From Aeromonas caviae (lineage in GTDB: Bacteria > Pseudomonadota > Gammaproteobacteria > Enterobacterales > Aeromonadaceae): 64,000 bases of DNA. Positions 35,348 through 42,783 of this stretch are shown here, one piece after another. The first letter of the stretch is position 1. Every line of letters begins with the position of its first letter. The translations under genes were made by a program, and so were the position numbers. Below the pieces are notes generated by a model. It was not told the DNA's origin. It did no database searches and was given only the letters and a program-made list of their open reading frames with translations. The DNA is taken from assembly GCF_000819785.1 (NCBI RefSeq), contig NZ_CDBK01000014.1, positions 124,001 to 188,000 of the forward strand, written 5' to 3'.

Positions 35348-36825
35348 GAGGTCTCTCCTGTGAGGCATTGGCTGATCTGCCGGGAAAAATGGTGATAAAT
35401 CTCGTTGCGACGGGGGCGCCCGTTGGCCGTCAGCAGGCCAGGGAGCTGATCCAGGGCGACCGGCAACCAGTGATGGATGCGGGCGTAATCGGGCAACTGC
35501 TGGTTGAGCCGGGCAATCTGCTCTGGCAATTGGGACTGGCTGCCCGGCAGCGGCTGGATAAGGGCCACGTTGGCGGGCTGACCGTCACCGAAGATGACGA
35601 TGCGGGCGATGGCCGGGCAGAGCTGGGCCTGGGCTTCCACCCACTCCGGGGAGAAGTTGCGACCAAAGGCGGTGATCTGCACGTTCTTCTTGCGCCCCGT
35701 GATATGGAGATAGCCCTCCTCGTCGATCCGACCTAGATCCCCTGTGGCGATCTGGCTGCCCGTCTCGCCCTCTTCCCCTAGGTAGCCCAGCATGGCGCTG
35801 CCGCTGACCATGACTTCGCCGTCTGCGGCGATCGTCACCTGGCAGTGGGGCAGGGGCAGGCCGACGCTGCCGGGACGATCCCCGTGGGGGCCGTTCAGGG
35901 CGACCACGGAGCCGCATTCGGAGAGACCGTATCCCTCATAGACCGGCAGCCCCGCCGCACGGGCGTGAGCGATGAGTTCGGGGGCGACCTTGCCGCCGCC
36001 CACGGCGACGAAGCGCAGGGTGCCGAGCTGTGTTGCCAGGGCAGGGGTATTGAGGCACAGGGCCAGCAGCAGGCGCAGCAACTCGGGGACCAGCACCAGG
36101 CTGTGGCTGGGCCAGCGCAGCAGTGCCTGGGCCAGGGCCGCAGGATCCAGCTTGCTGGAGCCCGAGAAGCCGAGTTCCCCCAGGGAGGGGATGCGGCTGC
36201 AGGCGCCGGTCAGCAGCGGTACATACAAGCCGGTCAGGTTCTCCAGCAAGGTGGTGAGGGGCAGCAGGGTCAGGTGTTTCTCAACCCGGGCAGGGGCCAC
36301 CCGCAGGGCAAGGGATCCGCAGACCGCCGTCATCTGTTCCAGCGACAGGCAGACGCCCTTGGGTTGCCCCGTGGTGCCCGAGGTATAGGTGATCTTGGCG
36401 GTGCCTGCAGGCAGCTCGGGGAGGCGGGCCGGGATGCGGCGCCACAGGGGCACGGCCTGTTCATCGGGCCTGCCTGCCATGAGCACGAGGGGCGAGGCGG
36501 ACTGCCACCCCTGGTGCTCCGGGCCGACCAGGGCGTCTGCTCCGCTGCTTTCAAGCAGCCACGTCTGCTGCGCCGGACTGAAGAAGTGGGGAACCGGGAT
36601 GACCACGATGCCGGCCCAGGTGCAGGCGAGATCGATCAGCGCCCAGGGCAGGCCGTTGTCGAGTTGCAGGGCCAGGCGGCGGATGCCGGCCCCTTGCAGC
36701 ACGCCTGCCAGTTGCTGGATCTGCTGCCACAGGCTCTGGTAATCCAGCTCACCCTGGCTGCCTAGCAGCGCAGGCTGGCGCGGGGTCTGGCTGGCATGGT
36801 GGGCGATGGTGTCGAACAGCGTCAT
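35344..36825 (-). CDS. AMP-dependent acyl ligase (acyl-CoA/acyl-AMP synthetase superfamily)
   Basis: A 493-residue ANL-superfamily enzyme with P-loop ITYTSGTTGQPKG (about residue 150), A5 motif YGLSECGSV, A7 motif TGDLGRIDEEGYLHITGRKK and the A8 hinge region. The C-terminal Lys region is short. ATG 36825 was chosen because AGGAGG lies 8 bases upstream. It overlaps both neighbours by 4 bp. No fused carrier domain or separate acyl carrier gene is seen in the cluster, so the acceptor may be CoA or the product may be a free acyl-adenylate. Confidence 0.9.
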   Translation of the reverse strand: MTLFDTIAHHASQTPRQPALLGSQGELDYQSLWQQIQQLAGVLQGAGIRRLALQLDNGLPWALIDLACTWAGIVVIPVPHFFSPAQQTWLLESSGADALVGPEHQGWQSASPLVLMAGRPDEQAVPLWRRIPARLPELPAGTAKITYTSGTTGQPKGVCLSLEQMTAVCGSLALRVAPARVEKHLTLLPLTTLLENLTGLYVPLLTGACSRIPSLGELGFSGSSKLDPAALAQALLRWPSHSLVLVPELLRLLLALCLNTPALATQLGTLRFVAVGGGKVAPELIAHARAAGLPVYEGYGLSECGSVVALNGPHGDRPGSVGLPLPHCQVTIAADGEVMVSGSAMLGYLGEEGETGSQIATGDLGRIDEEGYLHITGRKKNVQITAFGRNFSPEWVEAQAQLCPAIARIVIFGDGQPANVALIQPLPGSQSQLPEQIARLNQQLPDYARIHHWLPVALDQLPGLLTANGRPRRNEIYHHFSRQISQCLTGETS

Positions 36826-37487
36826 TGCGCGCACCTCCTGTCGATGTCGGCATGGTTAAAAAGGCGGGGCATGGGCCCCAGCAGGTTGAGCAGCAGGCTG
36901 CTCTGTGCGAGCACCTCGCGCCCCTGGTTGATGTCGCCTGCCATCACCTTGGGCTGGCAGCGGTAGTATTCGCCCCAGGCGCTGGCATCCTCTCCCACCT
37001 GATGGGCCTGGGCGGGGGCCAGCTCCACCGGGTTGAGACGCAGGCGGGTAAAGCTGTTGCGCAGCTTGGCGGTGCCGGTGAACACCACGTAGTCCAGGGC
37101 GTTGTCACACAGCAGACGGCACAGCGCGGCAAACATCAGGCGGGCGTGACCCGGTTCGCTGCAGGCAAGATTGCCCACTTCGATGATGCGGTGGCGGGCC
37201 GGACGGACCCCGAGACGGGTCTCGATGGCGGCCTCGACAGGCTGCTCCAGATATTGCTCCAGATAGAGCGGTTGCTCGTGCTCGCCATGGCAGGCCTGGT
37301 TGAGGCCGCAGGCACCGACCAGCACGCCATCTGCCCGGTAGAGCCCGAGCAGGCAGGGCAGAAAATGGGGAATGCGGGCGTTGAACTCGAGGGTGTAGGC
37401 GGCCTGGATATAGGTTTGCAGCGCCATGACCTGCTGCGGGGATTCGGCCAGGATCAACCGGTAGGGGGCTTGGATCTCGATGGTCAT
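36822..37487 (-). CDS. Thermostable haemolysin family protein (PF12261, GNAT-like)
   Basis: A 221-residue protein resembling the delta-VPH 'thermostable haemolysin' of Vibrio parahaemolyticus. The family is placed in the acetyltransferase-like (GNAT) clan. It has family landmarks YTLEFNARIPHFLPCLLG, VGACGLNQ and HRIIEVGNLACSEPGHARLMF, the last resembling autoinducer-synthase cores. No signal peptide or pore-forming segment is seen, so a cytoplasmic acyl- or acetyl-transfer role fits better than lysis. It is the first gene of the operon, with GAAGGAG before the ATG. Confidence 0.85.
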   Translation of the reverse strand: MTIEIQAPYRLILAESPQQVMALQTYIQAAYTLEFNARIPHFLPCLLGLYRADGVLVGACGLNQACHGEHEQPLYLEQYLEQPVEAAIETRLGVRPARHRIIEVGNLACSEPGHARLMFAALCRLLCDNALDYVVFTGTAKLRNSFTRLRLNPVELAPAQAHQVGEDASAWGEYYRCQPKVMAGDINQGREVLAQSSLLLNLLGPMPRLFNHADIDRRCAQ

Positions 37488-37531
37488 GGTTGGCTCCTTC
37501 TCTTGCGATGGGATGAGAGTAAAAGGGCAAA

Positions 37532-37548
37532 CTTAAGAAACCCTTAAG
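37532..37548. promoter_or_regulatory. PmrA/QseB-like box upstream of the haemolysin-family operon
   Basis: Two CTTAA half-sites start at 37532 and 37543, exactly 11 bp apart. Read on the minus strand this is CTTAAGGGTTTCTTAAG, close to the PmrA box CTTAAGGTTCACTTAA. It lies 45 bp before the operon's first ATG, with a possible -10 TACTCT just downstream. Confidence 0.7.
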
Positions 37549-37674
37549 GCGCAAAAAAAGACGAAAAAAACTGGCGGGGGGTGAACGGGGGCCGATGGGG
37601 GCACTAGACAAAACAGTTGCCAGCAGCGGGCGTGGCAGGCAATCTGCCCCGCTGTCGCCACCCGAGGAGCTGCC

Positions 37675-38316
37675 ATGTCATCCCCTGTTCACTGTCCCCT
37701 GTGTCTCTCCCCTCGGCACCATGCCCTGCCGGTGGCGGGCAAGGGCTATTATCGCTGCCTGGCGTGCGAGCTGGTCTGGATGGACGAGGCGGACCACCTG
37801 GACGAGGGGGCCGAGAAGGCGGTCTATGACGGGCACGACAACCGGGTGGATGATCCCCGCTACCGGGCCTTTCTGATGCGCGCCTTTGGCGAGGTGCTGG
37901 CCCGGGTGTCGCCTCCTGCCAGCGGCCTCGATTTTGGCTGCGGCCCCGGGCCCGCCCTCATCGCCATGGGGCGGGAGGCGGGCTTCGAGATGGCGGGCTA
38001 CGACAAGTTCTATGCCGACGATCCCGAGTGCCTGACAAGGCAATATGACTTCATCACCAGCACCGAGGTGATAGAGCACATCGCCACCCCCCGCGCCGTG
38101 CTGGACACGCTCTGGGGCTGTCTCAAGCCCGGCGGGGTGCTGGTGTTGCAGACCCAGCGGGTGCTGGGGGACGAGCGCTTCAAGACCTGGCGCTATCGCC
38201 ACGATCCCACCCACATCGTCTTCTTCGCCGAGGCCTCGTTCCGTGCCCTGGCGGTCCGCTGGCAGGCAGCGGTCGAGTTTCCTCATGCCGATGTGGCGGT
38301 GTTCACCAAACCCTGA
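37675..38316 (+). CDS. Class I SAM-dependent methyltransferase with N-terminal zinc-finger-like segment
   Basis: A 213-residue protein. The N-terminus has two CxxC pairs (HCPLCLSP and RCLACELVW) typical of zinc-ribbon methyltransferases. Methyltransf_11/23-type motifs follow: motif I LDFGCGPGPALIAM near residue 85, ITSTEVIEHI (motif II/post) and LKPGGVLVLQTQ (motif III). It is divergent from the haemolysin-family operon, sharing a 187-bp promoter region. Substrate unknown. Confidence 0.87.
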   Translation: MSSPVHCPLCLSPRHHALPVAGKGYYRCLACELVWMDEADHLDEGAEKAVYDGHDNRVDDPRYRAFLMRAFGEVLARVSPPASGLDFGCGPGPALIAMGREAGFEMAGYDKFYADDPECLTRQYDFITSTEVIEHIATPRAVLDTLWGCLKPGGVLVLQTQRVLGDERFKTWRYRHDPTHIVFFAEASFRALAVRWQAAVEFPHADVAVFTKP

Positions 38317-38390
38317 GCCGGGCGTTTTCATTTGGCCATGAGTTGGGCATGCTGGTGGCCTGATACCCAGGAACGGATGCCCCTATCTCC

Positions 38391-39611
38391 ATGTCGATCC
38401 CCCACCTCTCATTGCAAGACGCTCGCCACCTGCAGCTGGTGGCCCAGGGGCTGCTGACCCCGCGACGCGCCAGAGCAACCCCCGCCGACCTGCTCGCCTG
38501 CATTCGCCGCATGGCGTTGCTGCAGATAGACACCATCTCCGTGGTGGCTCGCAGCCCCTATCTGGTGCTGTTCAGCCGTCTCGGCCACTACGATCCGCGC
38601 TGGCTGGAACAACTGCTGGCCGATGGTGACCTCTTCGAATACTGGGCCCACGAGGCCTGTTTCGTCCCCCGGGAAGATTACCGGCTGCTGCGCCATCGCA
38701 TGCTGGATCCCGCCGCCATGGGCTGGAAGTTCTCCGCCCAGTGGCTCAAGACCCACGGCGGCGAGATAGCGCAGATAGTGGAGCGCATTCGCCAGGATGG
38801 CCCGGTGCGGGCGGCAGACTTCGAGCGCAAGGGGGACAAGGGCAACGGCTGGTGGGACTGGAAGCCCGAAAAGCGCCACCTGGAGGTGCTGTTTACCGCA
38901 GGCCAGCTGATGGTGCGCGAACGGCGCAATTTCCAGCGGGTCTACGATCTCGCCGAGCGGGTCATGCCGGAGTGGAATGACGAGCGGGATCTGCCGAGTC
39001 CTGATCTCGCCCGGCGGGACATGGTGCGAGCCAGTTGCCGGGCGCTGGGGCTGGTCAAGACCGGCTGGGTGGCGGATTACTATCGCCTTAAACGGGGGAA
39101 ATACGACGCCCTGCTCCACCAGCTGGCGGACGAGGGGGAGCTGTTGCCGGTACGAGTGGAGGGGTGGCAGCACGGAGCCTTCGTTCACGCCTCCCTGGCC
39201 GATGAACTGGACCGGGCCCAGGCGGGCTCCCTCAAGGCGAGCCACACCGCCGTGCTCTCGCCCTTTGACCCGCTGGTGTGGGATCGCAAGCGGGCCAGCG
39301 AGTTGTTTGGTTTTGACTATCGCATCGAGTGCTATACCCCGGCCCCCAAGCGCCAGTACGGTTATTTCGTGCTGCCGTTGCTGCATCGCGGCAAGCTGGT
39401 GGGCAGGATGGACGCCAAGGCCCATCGCAAGGAGGGGGTGTTTGAGGTCAAGAGCCTCTATCTGGAAGACGGGATCAGGGTGACCCGGACCCTGGCCCAG
39501 GATCTGGGCAAGGCCATCCAGAAGCTGGCGGAGTGGCACCAGACCCCGCTGGTGCGTTATGGCAACGTTCCTGCTCCCTTGTTGGCTCAATGGCAGGAGG
39601 TGGCACGCTGA
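38391..39611 (+). CDS. ycaQ: YcaQ/AlkX-type DNA glycosylase (winged-helix HTH_42 family)
   Basis: A 406-residue protein of the AlkZ/YcaQ family, which unhooks DNA interstrand crosslinks and removes N7-alkylpurines. The catalytic QxD motif of the YcaQ branch is visible as Gln45-Ile-Asp47 in LLQIDTISVVARSPY. Tandem winged-helix domains are expected over the rest. Conserved stretches include YWAHEACFVPRED and LSPFDPLVWDRKRASELFGF. The start is inferred from the N-terminal alignment (LSLQDARHLQL). A TetR gene is convergent and close downstream. Confidence 0.88.
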   Translation: MSIPHLSLQDARHLQLVAQGLLTPRRARATPADLLACIRRMALLQIDTISVVARSPYLVLFSRLGHYDPRWLEQLLADGDLFEYWAHEACFVPREDYRLLRHRMLDPAAMGWKFSAQWLKTHGGEIAQIVERIRQDGPVRAADFERKGDKGNGWWDWKPEKRHLEVLFTAGQLMVRERRNFQRVYDLAERVMPEWNDERDLPSPDLARRDMVRASCRALGLVKTGWVADYYRLKRGKYDALLHQLADEGELLPVRVEGWQHGAFVHASLADELDRAQAGSLKASHTAVLSPFDPLVWDRKRASELFGFDYRIECYTPAPKRQYGYFVLPLLHRGKLVGRMDAKAHRKEGVFEVKSLYLEDGIRVTRTLAQDLGKAIQKLAEWHQTPLVRYGNVPAPLLAQWQEVAR

Positions 39612-39621
39612 GGAAGGACGC

Positions 39622-40263
39622 CTACCCTCGCATCAAGCCGGGCAGCACCAGCGCAACGGCCGCGGTGATGCGCGCGCGGATGTCGCTGCCCGGCGCCAGC
39701 AAGCCGAGCGCCATCTGGCGCAGCGGCTCCGCCATGGTCATCGCCAGCAACAGATCGCTGGTCTGGGCGGTGTCCAGCTCCCGAAGCCAGCCCAGTTGCT
39801 GCTGGCGCTGTAGCCACGCCGCCAGCGTCGCCCTGCCGCGGGCAATACCGTTCTCCTGATAGGCCGCCAGCAGGGCATCCCGCCCCGCGAACTCATGCTG
39901 CAGCAGCCGGAACATGCCCACCGCCGGTGCGCTCAGCACCTGTCCCGCTATGGCCTGCAAGCCCAGCTCCAGCATCTCCCCTAGGGCTCCTGGATGAGCG
40001 GCATCCTGCTCGAAGGCCGGCTGGAAGGCATCGGTCCAGCTGCGCACCGCCTGCGCCACCAGCTCGTCGCGATTGGCGGCGAAGCGGTAGAGGGTCTTCT
40101 TGGCAACTCCCGCCTCTTTGGCCACCGCATCCACGGTCGCAGCGCCGTAGCCTCCCTTGAGCAACAAAGTCAGCGTCGCCTCGGCGAGGGCGGCGCGCAG
40201 GTCGGCTTCCGGGGTGACCGGACGGCCTCGTGAGCGTGTTTCTTCATCGTTCGGGTGTGACAT
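39622..40263 (-). CDS. TetR-family repressor
   Basis: A 213-residue TetR regulator starting MSHPNDEETRSRGRPVTPEA, with AGGAG upstream. The helix-turn-helix is VDAVAKEAGVAKKTLYRFAANRDELVAQAVR (split here: AKEAGVAKKTLYRF). The C-terminal ligand domain is variable. It is divergent from the DAPG-hydrolase-like gene with a 31-bp palindrome between, the probable autoregulatory operator. The inducer may be a phenolic compound acted on by the neighbour; this is inference. Confidence 0.92.
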   Translation of the reverse strand: MSHPNDEETRSRGRPVTPEADLRAALAEATLTLLLKGGYGAATVDAVAKEAGVAKKTLYRFAANRDELVAQAVRSWTDAFQPAFEQDAAHPGALGEMLELGLQAIAGQVLSAPAVGMFRLLQHEFAGRDALLAAYQENGIARGRATLAAWLQRQQQLGWLRELDTAQTSDLLLAMTMAEPLRQMALGLLAPGSDIRARITAAVALVLPGLMRG

Positions 40264-40310
40264 ATGGGCTCCTGGAAAGCATTGACAGACCCAGCATACA
40301 GGCATAGCGT

Positions 40311-40341
40311 AATTTAAGAAACGAACTTCGTTTCCTAAATT
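40311..40341. promoter_or_regulatory. TetR operator palindrome
   Basis: A 31-bp inverted repeat of AATTTA-x-GAAACGAA arms around one central base, with a single symmetric mismatch pair (40317/40335). It sits midway in the 93-bp divergent spacer between the tetR and hydrolase genes and would cover both promoters. Confidence 0.85.
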
Positions 40342-40356
40342 TATGGGAGTCATATC

Positions 40357-41055
40357 ATGCATCCTTCTGCCCTGTTTGCCCCTTGGGGCGTCAATGACAT
40401 CAACGAGTTGCTCAGCCCGCAACCCCTTCGCCTGGAAATGGGTCTGACCCGCAGCACCGACGGCCTGCTGACGGTCGCCATCCGCACCGATCTGCACGGC
40501 TGCAAGGGGCGCATGCTGGATTGGTGGTTCACCTTCTTCGAGACGACCCAGCACATCAGGTGGTGGCACCCGCACGATCATGTCGAGCACCGGGGCTGGG
40601 ATCATCACTGGAAAAAAGGGGAGCGCTTCGTTGGAGCCAGCATAGAGGCGGTGGAGTGGCTTGCCGAGCTGCCGCCGGTGGCAGCTCGCCTCAAGTTCCA
40701 CAGCGCCGAAGAGGTGTTCGCCCCGCAATCGCTACACGAGGCGCGGGAGACGCAGGCTCTCTCTGCCGCCATCTGCGCCCGTATCGGCTTTGGCGATGAG
40801 GTGGCGCTGGATGAGCAGGGGGCGCCGCTGGATGGCGAGATGTTGCACCTGGCGCGCGATACCCCATACGGCTGTGTGCTGCGCAGCCGCTTCCTGCTGG
40901 GCAAGGCCTGCACCAATCCGCTTGACGAGGTGCCGGACGAGATAGGCTTCAACCTGATGCGCCACTGCTACAGCGAATTCAGCTATCTGGCGCAGTTTCT
41001 GCCGTCGCTCTACTACGCGGAAAACGGCCGTGAGCCGGCACCGAGGCTCTGGTGA
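40357..41055 (+). CDS. DAPG-hydrolase (PhlG)-family protein
   Basis: A 232-residue protein resembling PhlG-type zinc hydrolases that cleave C-C bonds of acylated phloroglucinols such as 2,4-diacetylphloroglucinol. The family signature is visible as MLDWWFTFFETTQHIRWWHPHDH, split here as MLDWWFTFF and RWWHPHDHVEH, with His and Asp as likely zinc ligands, and the C-terminal NLMRHCYSEFSYLA. It is divergent from a TetR gene. No antibiotic synthesis genes are nearby, so detoxification of a foreign compound is the simplest role. Confidence 0.8.
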   Translation: MHPSALFAPWGVNDINELLSPQPLRLEMGLTRSTDGLLTVAIRTDLHGCKGRMLDWWFTFFETTQHIRWWHPHDHVEHRGWDHHWKKGERFVGASIEAVEWLAELPPVAARLKFHSAEEVFAPQSLHEARETQALSAAICARIGFGDEVALDEQGAPLDGEMLHLARDTPYGCVLRSRFLLGKACTNPLDEVPDEIGFNLMRHCYSEFSYLAQFLPSLYYAENGREPAPRLW

Positions 41056-41117
41056 AGGATGCCGAACGAGTGCGCAGGACAGCTGCCGGATGGAGATGAG
41101 CCGCGGAAGATGGTCAT

Positions 41118-41146
41118 AAAAAAACCGGGCACTGGGCCCGGTTTGT
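41118..41146. terminator. frd operon terminator
   Basis: A 9-bp stem (AAACCGGGC with complement) and 5-base loop. The minus strand then has seven T (strong), while the plus strand has only a weak T-tract. Confidence 0.85.
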
Positions 41147-41164
41147 TATGCAGTCAGGATGTGC

Positions 41165-41521
41165 TTACTGGAGCACCAGCACCATCAGCAGACCGACGGT
41201 GATGGCGGACACCAGGAAGGCGAAGCCATAGAACACATAGTGGTGCAGCTTGGTGGTGTGGATCCCCAGATCATGCAGGCCGTGGTAGATGCGGTGCATG
41301 CCGTGCCAGACGGGCAGGGCGATAATGACCAGCAGGATGCAGGCACCCCACCAGGAGCTGGCGAATGCCAGCACGCGCTCGTAGCTCATGGTCTCCACGT
41401 CCATGATACCCATGGGCACCAGCAGACCTGTGATGAGGACAATGACCGGCAGCAGCATGGCAACCACCATGCCACCCGCACCAAACAGACCCCAGTAAAT
41501 TGGCTCGTCAGAACGTCTCAT
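41165..41521 (-). CDS. frdD: Fumarate reductase membrane anchor FrdD
   Basis: FrdD (118 residues) is one of two membrane anchors of the menaquinol-fumarate reductase of anaerobic respiration. It begins MRRSDEPIYWGLFGAGGMVV, matching E. coli FrdD from its RSDEP, with three membrane helices. ATG 41521 follows GAGGAAA. A 112-bp gap separates it from frdC, longer than usual. It contains a decayed second copy of the frdD 5' end. Confidence 0.95.
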   Translation of the reverse strand: MRRSDEPIYWGLFGAGGMVVAMLLPVIVLITGLLVPMGIMDVETMSYERVLAFASSWWGACILLVIIALPVWHGMHRIYHGLHDLGIHTTKLHHYVFYGFAFLVSAITVGLLMVLVLQ

Positions 41522-41530
41522 ATTTTTTCC

Positions 41531-41623
41531 TCAAATCATGATTGAGTGATCGTGGCCAACGTTTCTGAGTGAGAGCCCGGTACCAAACAGACACCAATAA
41601 CCGGGTTCGTCAGAACGTCTTAT
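41531..41623 (-). pseudogene. Decayed duplicate of the frdD 5' end
   Basis: Directly after the frdC stop and a GGAG site, the frame reads (ATA)RRSDEPGYWCLFGTGL, clearly the first 17 codons of FrdD with ATG changed to ATA. It continues for 13 unrelated codons to a TGA that overlaps the ribosome-binding site of the intact frdD. The offset to the real start is 102 bp. Probably untranslated or poorly translated, but its position is that of the ancestral frdD start. Confidence 0.85.
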
Positions 41624-41633
41624 GGTTTTCTCC

Positions 41634-42032
41634 TCAGGCCACGATGATCAGGACAAGCAGGGATACCGCCGCCAGCGCCACATACTGGGCGATGACGATC
41701 GGCTTCTCCGGCACCAGGTCTTCGCCACGGAAGATGCGCATGGCTTTCGGGGCCAGGGCGAACCAGGTCTTGGCGTGGAACAGGCAGGCTGCCAGGGCGA
41801 TGACGTGGAACAGGATGGCAATGGGGCTCTGCAGGGATTCCAGCCAGCCATTGAATGCCTCCTGACCCTGTACCAGCCGCAGCAGACCCCACATCAGCAC
41901 GACGGCGTAGATGGAGACGAAGATGCTGGTGCCTTCGCGGATCATGTAACCGGTGTAGAAGGCATTCTTCAGCCACCAGTCTTTTTTCATCTCGCGCACG
42001 TAAGGCTTACGTTTGCTCTCAGTGTTGTTCAT
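41634..42032 (-). CDS. frdC: Fumarate reductase membrane anchor FrdC
   Basis: FrdC is the second anchor subunit, contributing with FrdD to the quinol sites. At 132 residues it equals the family length. The N-terminus KRKPYVREMKKDWWLKNAFY and three helices match E. coli FrdC, including the RPMKK-like VREMKKDWW and EGTSIF. It starts 16 bp after frdB and ends just before the frdD remnant. Confidence 0.95.
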   Translation of the reverse strand: MNNTESKRKPYVREMKKDWWLKNAFYTGYMIREGTSIFVSIYAVVLMWGLLRLVQGQEAFNGWLESLQSPIAILFHVIALAACLFHAKTWFALAPKAMRIFRGEDLVPEKPIVIAQYVALAAVSLLVLIIVA

Positions 42033-42048
42033 GGTCTCACTCCTGGTC

Positions 42049-42783
42049 TCAATCCGGCTTGAACATGGCGATCATGTAGTCCTTGGCGCTCTCGACCTTG
42101 CCAAGCTGGATGGCGGCGGCCGGATCCACGCCTTTCGGGCACACTTCGGAGCAGTAGCCCACGAAGGTACAGCCCCAGACGCCCTCGTCCTGGCTGATGA
42201 TCTTCATCCGCTCCTTGGACGCGCTGTCGCGATTGTCGGCGTTGTAGCGATAGGCCAGTGCCAGGGCCGCCGGACCGGTGAACTTCTTGTTGATGCCATA
42301 TTGCGGGCAGGCCGCGTAGCACAGACCGCAGTTGATGCACATGGAGAACTGGTGATACTTCGCCATGTCAGCCGGGGTCTGGGTGTACTCGCCATCGCAC
42401 AGGTTGCGCGGCTCGGACGGGATGATGTAGGGCTTGATGCTCTCCAGCTTCTCGATGAAGTCGGACATGTCGACCACCAGATCGCGCTCGATCGGGAAGT
42501 TGTTGAGCGGCTCTATGGTCATTTTGCCCGGCAGGTAGTCGCGCAGGAAGGTCTTGCAGCCCAGCTTGGGAATGCCGTTGACCATCATGCCGCAGGAGCC
42601 GCAGATCGCCATCCGGCAGGACCAGCGGAAGCTCAAGGTGGAGTCCAGATGATCCTTGATGTATTGCAGCGCATCCAGCAGGGACATCTCTTTGAGGTAG
42701 GGCACCTGGAAGGTCTGCATCCAGGGCTCGTTATCCTGCTCGGGACGGTAGCGCAGGATTTCAATTTCGATCATCTCAGCCAT
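42049..42783 (-). CDS. frdB: Fumarate reductase iron-sulfur subunit FrdB
   Basis: FrdB carries the electrons from quinol to FAD through [2Fe-2S], [4Fe-4S] and [3Fe-4S] clusters. The 244-residue protein shows the plant-type cluster cysteines in [16 protein letters not shown] and the ferredoxin-type motifs [12 protein letters not shown] and [16 protein letters not shown]. The start [14 protein letters not shown] aligns with E. coli FrdB. The ATG lies 8 bp inside the end of frdA. Confidence 0.97.
   Translation of the reverse strand: MAEMIEIEILRYRPEQDNEPWMQTFQVPYLKEMSLLDALQYIKDHLDSTLSFRWSCRMAICGSCGMMVNGIPKLGCKTFLRDYLPGKMTIEPLNNFPIERDLVVDMSDFIEKLESIKPYIIPSEPRNLCDGEYTQTPADMAKYHQFSMCINCGLCYAACPQYGINKKFTGPAALALAYRYNADNRDSASKERMKIISQDEGVWGCTFVGYCSEVCPKGVDPAAAIQLGKVESAKDYMIAMFKPD

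Noticed and set aside
36822-37487. Secreted pore-forming toxin
   Set aside because: Despite the family name, no signal peptide, amphipathic pore segment or secretion partner is visible, and the operon context is enzymatic.
41056-41164. ampC promoter/attenuator after frdD, as in E. coli
   Set aside because: Only a simple terminator is present and no beta-lactamase gene follows; the next gene is a convergent hydrolase.
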